Translations under genes and position numbers: made by a program
Assembly: GCA_016771945.1 (NCBI GenBank)
Contig: QZLF01000001.1
Coordinates: forward strand, 1-64,000
Direction: 5' to 3'
DNA from: Candidatus Leucobacter sulfamidivorax
GTDB lineage: Bacteria; Actinomycetota; Actinomycetes; Actinomycetales; Microbacteriaceae
DNA: 64,000 bases
Shown here: positions 36,847 through 46,036 of the stretch, one piece after another
How the letters are laid out: every line of letters starts with the position of its first letter
How positions within the stretch are numbered: position 1 is the first letter of the stretch
The notes under the pieces: model-generated
Database searches by the model: none
The model's input: only the letters and a program-made list of their open reading frames with translations
Told to the model about the DNA's origin: nothing

Positions 36847-38049
36847 ATGACACAAGATGCGATCCGCCCCGAAATCGCGGAGATCGTGCGCAAGATCGAC
36901 GAGATCCGTCCCCAGCTGATCGAACGCGGGCAGGAGGGCGACGCCCTGCGCCGCGTGCCGCAGGAGTCGTTCGACGCGGTCGCCGCGACCGGCGCGTTCA
37001 GCATCTCCGCGCCGACCAAGTTCGGCGGCCTCGCGGCGAACACCCGCGAGTGCCACGCGGTCGCCCGCGCGATCGGCCGCGGCGACGGAGGCCTCGCCTG
37101 GGTCACCGGCATCCTCGACTCGGGCGCCTGGGTCGTGAGCCTCATGGACGAGCGCGCGCAGGAGGACGTCTGGGGCGAGGGCGGCGGCATCGACGACTTC
37201 ATCTCGATCGTGCTCGCGACCTCGTCGACGGCCGAGCGGGTCGAGGGCGGCTACCGGGTCACCGGGCGCTGGGGCTACGGCACGGGCAGCCTGCACGCCA
37301 AGTGGTCGCTGCTCGGCATCCCGATCACCGACGAGGACGGCAACCTCGTCGACGCGGGCCTCGCCCTGATCCCCACCGCCGAGCTCTCGGTCGAGGACAA
37401 CTGGTACGTCGCGGGCATGAAGTCGAGCGGCAGCGTGACGCAGATCGCCGAGAACGTCTTCGTGCCCGAGCACCGCGTCTTCCCGCTCACCGCGGCGGTC
37501 GAGGGCGGCTACCTCGGCGAGAACCCCGAGCAGAGCTACTCCACCGTCTTCGTGCCCTCGCTCTTCATGAAGCTGATCGGACCGCACCTCGGCATGGGGC
37601 GCGCCGCGCTCGACTACGTCATCGAGAAGGCCGACTCGAAGGCGATCGCCTACACCGGCTACGAGAAGCAGTCCGACTCGGCGATCTTCCAGACCGCCGT
37701 CGCGCGGGCGAGCGTGAACCTGCAGGCGGCCGAGGCGATGGCCGCGGAGGTCGCGGACGAGATCTACGACGGCGCGGGCCGCGGCTACTACGCGCCCTAC
37801 GGGGAGCGGATCGAGATGCGGGCGAAGGCCGGCTGGATCGTCGAGACCATCACCGACACGATCGATGCGCTCGTCACCGCGCACGGCTCCGCCGGGTTCG
37901 CCGACATCTGCCCGCTGCAGCGCATCTGGCGCGACCAGGCCACCGCGAGCCGCCACGGCCACACCCTCGGCGCGAGCGGCTTCGAGTCCTACGGCAAGAT
38001 CATCTTCGGCCGCGAGGACGAGGCCCGCGGCGTGCTGCCGGTGGTCTGA
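36847..38049 (+). CDS. Group D flavin-dependent monooxygenase, acyl-CoA dehydrogenase fold, copy 1
   Basis: 400 aa. The ACAD fold is seen with N-terminal helices, middle beta domain (VEGGYRVTGRWGYGTGS) and C-terminal four-helix bundle ending TAHGSAGF ... LQRIWRDQATASRHG. The LQR-x-x-RD signature is typical of two-component oxygenases such as HsaA/HpaH-type and IacA-like enzymes, not of true acyl-CoA dehydrogenases. A flavin reductase gene follows 40 bp downstream and would supply reduced flavin. The ATG at 36847 has AAGGAG. Substrate unknown; the oxygen would be added to an aromatic or heteroaromatic ring or to nitrogen or sulfur. Confidence 0.88.
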   Translation: MTQDAIRPEIAEIVRKIDEIRPQLIERGQEGDALRRVPQESFDAVAATGAFSISAPTKFGGLAANTRECHAVARAIGRGDGGLAWVTGILDSGAWVVSLMDERAQEDVWGEGGGIDDFISIVLATSSTAERVEGGYRVTGRWGYGTGSLHAKWSLLGIPITDEDGNLVDAGLALIPTAELSVEDNWYVAGMKSSGSVTQIAENVFVPEHRVFPLTAAVEGGYLGENPEQSYSTVFVPSLFMKLIGPHLGMGRAALDYVIEKADSKAIAYTGYEKQSDSAIFQTAVARASVNLQAAEAMAAEVADEIYDGAGRGYYAPYGERIEMRAKAGWIVETITDTIDALVTAHGSAGFADICPLQRIWRDQATASRHGHTLGASGFESYGKIIFGREDEARGVLPVV

Positions 38050-38089
38050 GAGAGTCCGAACCGCGTTCCCCTATCGGAAGAAGAAGACG

Positions 38090-38632
38090 ATGAGCATGAA
38101 TACAGTGGATCTCGATCAGCGGAGCGCCGTCTCGGCGGACGACTTCAAGTTCGCATTCCGGCATCACCCCGCGGGCGTCGCGGTCGTGACCGCCGACGCG
38201 GGCGACGGCCCGGTGGCGATGACGGTGAGCTCGCTCTCCTCGGTCGCCATCGCCCCGCCGACGCTGGTGTTCTCCGCATCCCCGCTGTCCTCGGCGACGC
38301 CGACCATCCGGAAGGCCGAGACGGTCGTCGTGCACCTGCTCGCCTCCGACCAGCTCGAGCTGGCGAAGCTCGCCTCCACGAGCGGAGCGGATCGATTCGG
38401 CGACGACGTCGACTGGGGGCGCCTGCCCACCGGGGAGCCCTACTACCCCGGGGCGACGGAGTGGCTCCGCGGTCGGATCATCAGCCGACTCGACATCAAC
38501 GGATCGACGCTCGTGGTCGTGGAGGCGGTGCAGGCGAAGCCGCGGGACGAGGTCGAGCAGGAGGAGCGCCTGCCGCTCGTGTACCACAACCGTACCTGGC
38601 ACACGCTCGGCGAGCACTCCGCCCTGCGCTGA
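38090..38632 (+). CDS. Flavin reductase family protein (FMN-binding split barrel), copy 1
   Basis: 180 aa. It reduces FMN or FAD with NAD(P)H for a partner oxygenase. Features: DFKFAFRHHPAGVAVVTAD near residues 18-37, AMTVSSLSSVAIAPPTLVFSASPLSSA-type flavin-binding segments, VHLLASDQ, and the C-terminal YHNRTWHTL with a conserved His. It forms a two-gene operon with the monooxygenase upstream and is closed by a 17-bp hairpin. Confidence 0.92.
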   Translation: MSMNTVDLDQRSAVSADDFKFAFRHHPAGVAVVTADAGDGPVAMTVSSLSSVAIAPPTLVFSASPLSSATPTIRKAETVVVHLLASDQLELAKLASTSGADRFGDDVDWGRLPTGEPYYPGATEWLRGRIISRLDINGSTLVVVEAVQAKPRDEVEQEERLPLVYHNRTWHTLGEHSALR

Positions 38633-38645
38633 ACGAGCGGACGCA

Positions 38646-38682
38646 AAAGGGGATCCCCGGCCGAAGGCCGGGGATCCCCTTT
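38646..38682. terminator. Strong bidirectional terminator
   Basis: A perfect 17-bp stem (38646-38662 with 38666-38682) and GAA loop, flanked by A and T tracts, between the convergent flavin reductase and RidA genes. Confidence 0.85.
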
Positions 38683-38701
38683 CCGTTCGGAAGCGCCGGG
38701 G

Positions 38702-39088
38702 TCAGACGGCGGCGATCGCGTCGATCTCGATCTTCGAATCGTTGAACAACGAATACACCCCGATCACCGTCGACGCCGACGGCTCCGGAGCGCTCACCAC
38801 CCGATCCCGCGTCGTCCGCCACGTCGCCAGCTTCTCCTGATCCAAATGCGTGATGTACACATTCACCCGCACCAGATCCTCGAACGACGCACCCCCGGCC
38901 TGAAGCGCCCGCTCCAACTCCGCATAGGTCAACTCGATCGCCCGCTCGAAACTCTCGGGCACCGAACCATCCGCCTCGAAACCGACCGCACCCGACACGA
39001 ACAGCAGATCCCCCGAAGACACCCGCACACTATCGGAGATCCCCGGAATCACCGGGGCCGGATTGCGATGAATACGATCGTTAGCCAT
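38702..39088 (-). CDS. RidA/YjgF family protein, copy 1
   Basis: 128 aa, one Rid domain. It aligns with RidA but has Ala at position 105 (PEPSAST), where active imine/enamine deaminases have the substrate-binding Arg105, so the standard deaminase activity is doubtful and a RutC-like or other role is possible. It is 123/128 identical to copy 2 at 53218-53604 (changes at 63, 68, 99, 117 and 119). It lies convergent with the flavin reductase and divergent from the LuxR gene. GAGGAG precedes the ATG at 39088. Confidence 0.92.
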   Translation of the reverse strand: MANDRIHRNPAPVIPGISDSVRVSSGDLLFVSGAVGFEADGSVPESFERAIELTYAELERALQAGGASFEDLVRVNVYITHLDQEKLATWRTTRDRVVSAPEPSASTVIGVYSLFNDSKIEIDAIAAV

Positions 39089-39139
39089 GTTCTCAACTCC
39101 TCATCGGACCGGACGGAGACTCCTCCGCCGCACCCTCTA

Positions 39140-39156
39140 GTTCAGCACACCTGAAC
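39140..39156. promoter_or_regulatory. Palindrome GTTCAG-N5-CTGAAC before ridA copy 1
   Basis: Perfect 6-bp half-sites flank CACAC at 39140-39156, between the divergent RidA and LuxR genes. The half-site matches those before the first monooxygenase. Confidence 0.55.
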
Positions 39157-39205
39157 ACTCTCTGTCCATCGCATCCCCGCGATTCCGTGCCGTTCGCCGA
39201 GAAAA

Positions 39206-39223
39206 TGTTCAGTCCTAGTTGAC
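39206..39223. promoter_or_regulatory. TGTTCAGTC-N4-TTGAC operator copy
   Basis: TGTTCAGTC at 39206-39214, CTAG spacer, TTGAC at 39219-39223, 77 bp before the LuxR ATG. It is the same as 36742-36759 except for the spacer, suggesting control by one regulator, most simply the XRE-cupin protein. Confidence 0.55.
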
Positions 39224-40422
39224 GCTCATCGCACGGGATGCCACGCTGAATGTACCTCTCGGCGCATCATCGACCTCCACTCGCTAGGAGCCCCGATCAA
39301 TGGAGATCCCTCCCCCCGACCCCGGCGGCACCGCGCATCTGCGCCGCACCCGCCCGGCCGCGGTGACGAGCTTCATCGGCAGGGAGGCGTTCCTCGCGGA
39401 GGCCGAACGGGCGGTGGGCCGGGCGTCGCTCGTCACGCTGACCGGCATCGGGGGAGTCGGCAAGACGCGGCTCGCGTACGAGCTCGTGGAGGGCATGCGG
39501 AAATCCTTCCCCGACGGGGCGTGCGTCGTGGAGCTCGACACCCTCGACCGGGACGCCGGCGTGGCCGGTGCGATCGCGATCGCCCTCGCGGTCCCCGATC
39601 AGTCGAACCGGGATCCGGTCGACAAGGTGCTCGACGCGCTGCGCGACCGGCGGCTGCTGCTGATGCTCGACAACTGCGAGCACGTGCTGCAGGAGGCCGC
39701 GGCGCTCACGGCCCGGGTGCTCGCGGCGGCCCCCGGGGTGCGGATCCTGGCCACCAGCCGCGAGGCGCTCATGGTCGCCGGCGAGCAGATCATCGCGGTG
39801 CCGCCGCTGCGGACGCCGCCGGAGGACTCGGACCCCTCCCCCGCCGCGATCACCGGCTACGAGGCCGTCCGGCTGCTCGTCGACCGCGCGCGGAGCCACG
39901 TCCCCGACTTCGAGGCGACCCCCGCGAACGCGGCGGCGATCGCGCAGCTCTGCCGCCTGCTCGACGGCATCCCTCTCGCGATCGAGCTCGCCGCGACGCG
40001 CCTGCGCAGCCTGTCGGCCGCCCAGCTGGTCGAGCGGCTCGATCGCCGCTTCCAATTGCTCACCGTGGGCGACCGGGACGCCATCGCGCGGCAGAAGACC
40101 CTGCGCGCCCTGATCGACTGGAGCCACGAGCTGTGCGCCGAGCCCGAGCAGATCCTCTGGCGCAGGCTCTCGGTGTTCGTCGGCAGCTTCGATATCGAGG
40201 CGGCCGAGGAGGTCTGCGGCTTCGACGGCCTGGAGCGCGACGCCGTGTTCGACGCGCTCGACCGCCTGGTGGCGAAGTCGCTCCTCGTCCCCGAGCGGGG
40301 CGGGGAGCGGATCCGCTACCGGCAGCTCATGACGATCCGCGAGTACGGCCTCGAGCTGCTCGCCGCCTCGGGCGACGAGGGCACCGTCCGCTCCCGTCAC
40401 CGCGACCACTACACCCGCGCCG

Positions 40423-42154
40423 CTAGGTGCGTGGGTCAGATCCTTCCGTTAACGCGCCGGGGTGAATCCGGTGGATAGCGCGGGGTGCTGGGAGAATCGA
40501 TTCATGACGGTGACTGCCAGCCTGGAGGGTCTGTTCGAGGTCGAGCCGGGTGAGGCGCGGGCGCCGGGATCGGCTGCACCGGCGGGTGCGGGCAAGACGT
40601 TCCGTGGGTATGACCAGGGGCAGTGTTTCCTGCTCCCGCCGAGTCTGGATGACTGGCTGGACGAGGATGATGAGGCCCGGTTCATCTCCGAGGTCGTCGA
40701 AGAGCTCTTGGATCTGACGCCGGTCTACGCGTCGTACGCGTCCGCCTCGGGTGCGCCTCCGTATGACCCGCGGATGATGTTGAAGCTGCTGCTGTTCGCG
40801 TACGCGACGGGCGTGACCTCGTCTCGTGAGTTGGAGCGGCGCTGCAAGCGCGATATCGCCTTCCGGTGGCTGTCGGGCAACCAGGCGCCCGACTACCGGT
40901 CGCTGGCCCGGTTTCGTCGGCGGCACCTGGATGCCCTGCCGGGGTTGTTCCTGCAGGTGCTGCGGGTCTGCGCGGAGGCGGGGCTGGTGCGGTTGGGGCG
41001 GGTCGCGCTGGATGGCACGAAGCTGGCTGCGAACGCGTCGCGGCATAAGGCGATGAGCTATGACCGGATCGTGCCGAAGATCGATCAGCTCCAAGCCGAG
41101 GTCGCTGCGCTGCTCGCCGAGGCGGAGGCGGTCGATGAGGCCGAGGATCAGCAGTTCGGCCAGGACCGGCGCGGGGACGAGGTCGCCCCGGAGCTGGCCC
41201 GCCGTGAGGGGCGCCTGGCAAAACTACGTGCCGCGAAGGACGCGATCGAGGCCGACGCCGCCGAGAAGGCGGCAGCCGTGGCGCGGAAGAAGGCCGACGC
41301 CGCCGGTCAGCCCCCTGAGCAGGCCGACGCGGCCGTCGCGACTGCGGTGGACACGGCGGCGCCGAAGCCGAAAGCGCAACGCAATTTCACCGATCCTGAG
41401 GCGCGGATGATGAAGACGGTCCGCGGCTTCGATTACGCGTTCAACGCGCAGGCCGTTGTCGATGAGGGCCACCAGATCGTGTTGAGCGCCGAGGTCACCC
41501 AGCAGGCCACCGATATCCAGCAGTTCGTCCCGATGGCCGAGCAGACCCTACGGAACCTCGACGCGGCAGGAATCGAGCGTTCCCCAGAGGTCGTCCTCGC
41601 TGACGCGGGCTACTGCTCGGAAGCCAACCTCGAAGCCGCCGACGATCTGGACGCACAGGTGTTGATCGCGACGGGACGGCAACGTCACGGCGAGAGCTTC
41701 CCTACCGCCGGCGCCCCGGACCCGGCCCCAGAGGACGCGAGCCGGCGGGAGCGGATGGCGCACGCGCTGCGCACCGAGCAGGGCCGCACCGACTACGCGC
41801 GCCGCAAAGCCATCGTTGAACCCGCGTTCGGGCAGATGAAGACCCGGCAAAACGCCGGACAGCTCCGGCTACGCGGACTCGCCGGCGCCCAAGGCGAATG
41901 GCTACTCCACACGATCTGCCACAACCTCCGCAAGCTCCGCGTCGCTACAGCCGCCGGGCTGGCGCCCGCATAGGCCTCCCCAGGGGTCCCTGGGCGTCAC
42001 AGCACGCACCGACAGTCGCCACGAGCCCCTCGCCGTGCGATCCCGCACGCTCTCACACCGCAACGGCCCGCCCGTTCCCGTTCGCGACCGTCAGCGCGCG
42101 ATGCCAGAGTCAACGCCGCGCGCCACACCACCCGATTCTGACCCGCGCACCTAG
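40423..42154. mobile_element. IS1182-family insertion sequence with CTAG target duplication
   Basis: The element spans 40427-42150 (1,724 bp). Terminal inverted repeats: left GTGCGTGGGTCAGA, right (reverse complement) GTGCGCGGGTCAGA, one mismatch in 14. CTAG flanks both ends (40423-40426 and 42151-42154) and is the duplicated target. It carries one transposase gene. Clean ends and intact transposase suggest a recent insertion. Confidence 0.93.
40504..41973 (+). CDS. IS1182 family transposase (DDE)
   Basis: 489 aa from the ATG at 40504. The N-terminal DUF772-type domain has DPRMMLKLLLFAYATG and SSRELERRCKRDIAFRWL. The likely DDE triad is D170 (ALDGTK), D367 (ADAGY) and E439 (IVEPAFGQ). A long charged Ala/Glu/Lys linker (about 190-290) lies between the first two. 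No frameshift, so the element may be active. It has no role in the catabolic pathway. Confidence 0.94.
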   Translation: MTVTASLEGLFEVEPGEARAPGSAAPAGAGKTFRGYDQGQCFLLPPSLDDWLDEDDEARFISEVVEELLDLTPVYASYASASGAPPYDPRMMLKLLLFAYATGVTSSRELERRCKRDIAFRWLSGNQAPDYRSLARFRRRHLDALPGLFLQVLRVCAEAGLVRLGRVALDGTKLAANASRHKAMSYDRIVPKIDQLQAEVAALLAEAEAVDEAEDQQFGQDRRGDEVAPELARREGRLAKLRAAKDAIEADAAEKAAAVARKKADAAGQPPEQADAAVATAVDTAAPKPKAQRNFTDPEARMMKTVRGFDYAFNAQAVVDEGHQIVLSAEVTQQATDIQQFVPMAEQTLRNLDAAGIERSPEVVLADAGYCSEANLEAADDLDAQVLIATGRQRHGESFPTAGAPDPAPEDASRRERMAHALRTEQGRTDYARRKAIVEPAFGQMKTRQNAGQLRLRGLAGAQGEWLLHTICHNLRKLRVATAAGLAPA

Positions 42155-43466
42155 GCGCATGGTGGAGGAGTGGTGCGGGCCCGGCCAGGCCGCCGCCCTC
42201 GCCGAGATGCGGGAGAACCACTCGAACCTGACCTCGGCGCTCGAGTGGTCGCTCGGCACACCGGGTGAGATCGCCGCGGGCGCGACCCTCGCCTCGCTGC
42301 TGCGCTTCCACTGGATCGCCGGCGGGTTCCTGAGCGCGGGCCGCAGCTACCTCGAGGACGTGCTGGGCGCGCTCGGCCCCGGCGACCCGCGCCTCCGCGC
42401 CGAGGTGCTCTGGGTCGCGGCATGGGTGGCGCTGATTCAGGGCGATCGCCCCTGCGCGGAGCAGTGGCTCGCCGAGGGGAGCGCGCTGGCGCACGAACTC
42501 GACGACGGCCCGCTCCGGGCTCATATGACCGAGTGGCTGGGCGAGCACCGCTTCTTCTCCGGAGACGTGCCGGCCGCGATCGAGTTGCTGGAGAGCGCGC
42601 TCGAGCAGCACATCCGCTCGGGCGATACCGCGTCGGAGCTCACCACCCGCTTCCAGCTCTCCTTCGCCCGAAGCTATGCAGGACAAGAGCAGCAGGCGCT
42701 GGACGAGTGCCGCGCGGCCATCGCGCTGAGCGACAGGTACGGCGAGCGATGGGCGCGCGGCTACGCGCACTGGGTGAGCGGCATCTGCTACTGGCATCTC
42801 GGAGATATCGAACGTGCCGTCTCGGCCGCGCGCGAGGCGCTGACGACGCAGCGGGAGTTCCTCGATCGCATCTGCGCCGCGCTCACGATCGAGCTGCTGT
42901 CGTGGATCGCCTCGACCTCCGCCGAGCTCCGCGATGCGGCCGAACTCGCCCTGCTCGCCGACGCGGTGTGGGCCCGACTCGGAACCACCGCACAGGCCTT
43001 CGGCCCCCATCTCGCCGAGGACTCGGCCGCCTCCGCCGCACGGCGCGCCGATGTGCTCGACACCGCGCAGATCGCCGCAATCCGCGAACGGTACTCGCGG
43101 CTCGGCAGGAGCGAGATCATCGAGGCCGCACTGACGCTCGTCGACGGCGCGGCCGCCCGCCCTGCGGGAGCGGCCACCCGCGGCTCGGACGGATCCTCAT
43201 CCCCGCTCACGCAGCGCGAGCTCCAGGTCGCCGGCCTCGTGGCGCTCGGCAGGAGCAACCGCGAGATCGCCGCCGAGCTCTTCATCTCGAAGCGCACCGT
43301 CGACGGGCACCTCGAGCGGATCCTCGCCAAACTCGGGGTCTCCTCCCGGGCGCGAGTCGCCGCGTGGGTCGCCGAGCGAAACACGGTGTCCCGCGGGTCC
43401 GCCGACGAGGACGCTTGAGCGCGGATCGCGCCCGAGCGGCATGCCGGTTCGGATGCGGCACGCGAA

Positions 43467-43514
43467 GGGCCGGGTGCGGCGGGAGCGTTCGAACCCTCCC
43501 GCCGCACCCGGCCC
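43467..43514. terminator. 19-bp perfect terminator hairpin
   Basis: 43467-43485 pairs perfectly with 43496-43514 around a 10-nt loop that includes GTTCGAAC. It sits between the convergent LuxR remnant and the esterase and can serve both. Confidence 0.85.
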
Positions 43515-43525
43515 CGCGACGATCC

Positions 43526-44449
43526 TCAGCCCTCGGCGAGGAAGGCGACGATCGCGTCGTGGATCTCGCGGCTGCGCGGGACCGCGCCCGACATCCAGTA
43601 GGCGCCGTGGATCAGCCCCGAGATCCGCCGCTGCACGACCTCGACCCCCGCGTCCGCGAGCCGGGCCGCGTACTGCTCGGCCTCGTCGCGCGGCACCTCG
43701 TACTCCAAAGAGACCACGAGCGCGCGCGGCAGGCCGGAGAGCGACGCAGCCTTCAAAGGCGTCGCCAGCGGGCTCTCGGCATCCTCCGGCGAGCGCAGAT
43801 ACTGCGCCCAGAACCAGTCGAGGTCGGGGGCGGTGATGATGTACCCCTCCTAGAACTCGCGCCGGGAGGGGAGGTCGAGCACGGAATCGATGACGGGGTA
43901 GACGAGGATCTGCCCCGCGAGTCTCGGCCCGTTCTCATCACGGCACCGGATCGCGGCGACGGCGGCGAGGTTGCCGCCCGCGCTGTCGCCCATGACGAAG
44001 AGCCTCGCGGGATCACCGCCGAACTCCGCGGCGTGCCCGGCGGCCCAGGCGAGCGCCGCCACGCTGTCGTCGGTCGCGGCCGGGAACTTGTGCTCGGGCG
44101 CAAGGCGGTAGGCCGCGGTCATCACGACGACCCGCGCATCGACCGCGAGCGCACGGGCCGGTTCGTCGACGACGTTCAGCGATCCGCCCACGAAGCCGCC
44201 GCCGTGGAAGTAGACCACCACGGGGAAAGGGCCGTCGCCCTCGGGAACGTACACATTCACCTGCTGCTCACCCCCGGGGCCGGAGTAGCTCCGCTCGAGC
44301 ACCCGCCCGACCTCTCGCGGCGGTGCTTGCAGTCCCGTGAAGGTCTCGACCGCACCGCGCACCTCCTCCGGTTGCATGTTGCGGAACTCGGGGGCCCCGC
44401 CCGCGCTCATCGCCTCGATCAGCTTGCGCGTATCCTCATCCAAAGACAT
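43526..44449 (-). pseudogene. HSL-type alpha/beta hydrolase (esterase) with in-frame TAG
   Basis: The frame from the ATG at 44449 encodes the oxyanion motif HGGG (82-85) and nucleophile elbow GDSAGG (Ser156). It then meets TAG at codon 200 (43850-43852), after PSRREF. The same frame continues without shift for 107 residues (EGYIITAPDLDWFWAQYL ... LIHGAYWMSG) that hold the catalytic His and probably the Asp. Together they make a normal 307-residue esterase. The truncated product would lack the triad. Reinitiation at the ATG at 43756 could not restore it. A substitution explains the TAG better than an indel. Confidence 0.9.
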
Positions 44450-44503
44450 CTCTCGTCCTCATCTCCTTCGTCTGCTGTCGCATTCCGCCTGCATCAGGTC
44501 CGA

Positions 44504-45709
44504 TCAGGCCGGCGGCATCATCTCTTCGGGGATGACGCTCAGGTAGGCCCAGTCATGTCCGGGCGCGAGGCCCGCGAGTACCCGGCCGACCCCCTCGGGA
44601 ACAGCGGGGCCCGAGGTGCCGTGCTGGTTGCCGGTGTGGATGTCGCGGAAGTACCGCTGCAGATCGCTTGTCCAGATCGGCTTCGTCCCGGCCAGGAAGA
44701 AGACCTCCTCCGCGACCTCGGCAGCCATGCGGGTGACCTGGTAGAGCGCCATGCGCATGTGCGACTTCTGCTCCATGTCGATGCGCCGACCGGCGGCGAG
44801 CGTCGCCGAGACGTCCTGCCAGAAGGAATAGACGTAGGCGCGCGCGGCGGCGTATTTCGCCTCCATGAACCCGAACTTCTCGTGGAAACGGGGACTCTCG
44901 GCGAGCGAGCCCGCCCGGCCGATCTTCTCGTGGACGATGTCCCTCAGATCGTCGAGCATGCGGCGCGCGACGCCGAGCGCCCAGCCCTCGTGCACGATCA
45001 TGACGAGGCCCGTCAGGCCCACGGTGTAGAGGGGGCCGCCGCGGAGGGGGTCCTCGACGAGCAGCCCGTGGGTGAAGGAGTCGGAGACGAAGACGTCGCG
45101 CACCGAGTAGTCGAGGGATCCCGTGGCGCGCAGACCGAGCACGTCCCAGCTGGTGGGCTTCAGCTCGATCTCGCTCACCGGCATCACGTGGATGCGCATC
45201 GCGCCGCTCCGGTCGTCGATGCCCTGGGTGTACGCCCACTGCGCGTGCTGGATGCCGGAGCCGAAACTGTAGTCGCCGGTGATCCGGTAGCCGCCCTCGA
45301 CCTTCGTCGCGGTGTCCGGCCGGCTGAAGCCGCCCTGGCCCGCGACGACGGGGAAGCGCTCACCGCCGAACATCGTCGCCACGGCCTCGTCGCCGAGGAA
45401 GGCCCCGCACATGCCCGCTTCGAGCGAGGCCGCGAGCGCGACCCACCCGGCCGACGAGTTGTGGTAGCTCAACTCCTGGAGCACTTCGATCGCGGTGATC
45501 GGGTCGACCTCCGAGCCTCCCAGGGCCTGGGGCACGAGCATGCCGAACACTCCAGATTCATGAAGCGCCTCGACGGTCTCGTCCGAGAGGCGGCCGTCCC
45601 GCTCCTCCTGCGCGGCGTTTCGCCGCAGGATCGGGCCGGCCCGTTTCGCACCGGCGAGCAGTTCCTCGCGGGTCAGGTTCCTCGCGGTCATCGTGTCCTG
45701 AAGTGCCAT
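44504..45709 (-). CDS. Group D flavin monooxygenase-like, acyl-CoA dehydrogenase fold, copy 2
   Basis: 401 aa. N-terminal helices, KVEGGYRITGDYSFGSGI in the beta domain, and C-terminal GTKPIWTSDLQRYFRDIHTGNQHG. It is the most divergent of the five: the TAHGS motif is replaced by LAGTKPI, closer to HpaH/HsaA-like enzymes. It is divergent from the MhpA-type hydroxylase and precedes the broken esterase. The ATG at 45709 follows GGAGGAAA. No reductase is adjacent, so it must share one. Confidence 0.85.
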   Translation of the reverse strand: MALQDTMTARNLTREELLAGAKRAGPILRRNAAQEERDGRLSDETVEALHESGVFGMLVPQALGGSEVDPITAIEVLQELSYHNSSAGWVALAASLEAGMCGAFLGDEAVATMFGGERFPVVAGQGGFSRPDTATKVEGGYRITGDYSFGSGIQHAQWAYTQGIDDRSGAMRIHVMPVSEIELKPTSWDVLGLRATGSLDYSVRDVFVSDSFTHGLLVEDPLRGGPLYTVGLTGLVMIVHEGWALGVARRMLDDLRDIVHEKIGRAGSLAESPRFHEKFGFMEAKYAAARAYVYSFWQDVSATLAAGRRIDMEQKSHMRMALYQVTRMAAEVAEEVFFLAGTKPIWTSDLQRYFRDIHTGNQHGTSGPAVPEGVGRVLAGLAPGHDWAYLSVIPEEMMPPA

Positions 45710-46036
45710 GTTTCCTCCTGTGCATTCGGTGGCGGATCGATCGAGGATCAGTCGTGTCCCGGCCGATGGCCTACCGCCTCAGGGCAGACGGCGTCGACCG
45801 GGAGGGCCGGACGCCCCGTCGCGATCCGTGCTCTTCACGATAGGAACGCGAACCGCCGCGCACAGGGGGAGGAATACCCCCGCCCTACCCGTTTCTGCGT
45901 TCCGGACACCATCCGGGTATACCTGCTTTCGCGCAGGTTTCGAGTGCTTCACACTTGACTTGGTGCAATCGTGTGCATACAGTGGTTCCAACGTTTCGAT
46001 CATGAGCGTGATCCAACACTCCCGATGAGGTTCCCA
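45710..46036. promoter_or_regulatory. Divergent promoter region with a consensus-like promoter for the hydroxylase gene
   Basis: 327 bp. A rightward promoter is seen: TTGACT (45955-45960), 17-bp spacer, TACAGT (45978-45983), 54 bp before the hydroxylase ATG. TGCAATCGTGTGCA in the spacer is a short imperfect palindrome that could bind the AraC protein encoded downstream. The leftward promoter was not placed. Confidence 0.6.

Larger units (their letters stand above)
39300..43418 (+). pseudogene. Large ATP-binding LuxR family (LAL-type) regulator split by an IS element
   Basis: The 5' part (39300-40426) has Walker A GIGGVGKT (residues 49-56), Walker B RRLLLMLDNCEHV and an NB-ARC-like sensor region up to HRDHYTRAAR. 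The 3' part (from 42151) continues in frame as RMVEEWCGPGQ, with TPR-like helices and a C-terminal LuxR HTH (LTQRELQVAGLVALGRSNREIA). Removing the element and one CTAG copy gives an uninterrupted frame of 796 aa. It was therefore an intact regulator until insertion. The 3' fragment might still be expressed from inside the element but lacks the ATPase module. It probably controlled the surrounding catabolic genes. Confidence 0.93.

Noticed and set aside
36847-38049. True acyl-CoA dehydrogenase for beta-oxidation
   Set aside because: The LQRxxRD end, the adjacent flavin reductase and the absence of an electron-transfer flavoprotein gene favour a monooxygenase.
43850-43852. TAG read as pyrrolysine or another recoded residue
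   Set aside because: No pyrrolysine genes are in the window, and a simple nonsense change in a damaged island explains it.
42422-45958. A 1,178-codon plus-strand frame
   Set aside because: It is a shadow of the LuxR 3' part and antisense to the esterase and monooxygenase copy 2, with no conserved motif.
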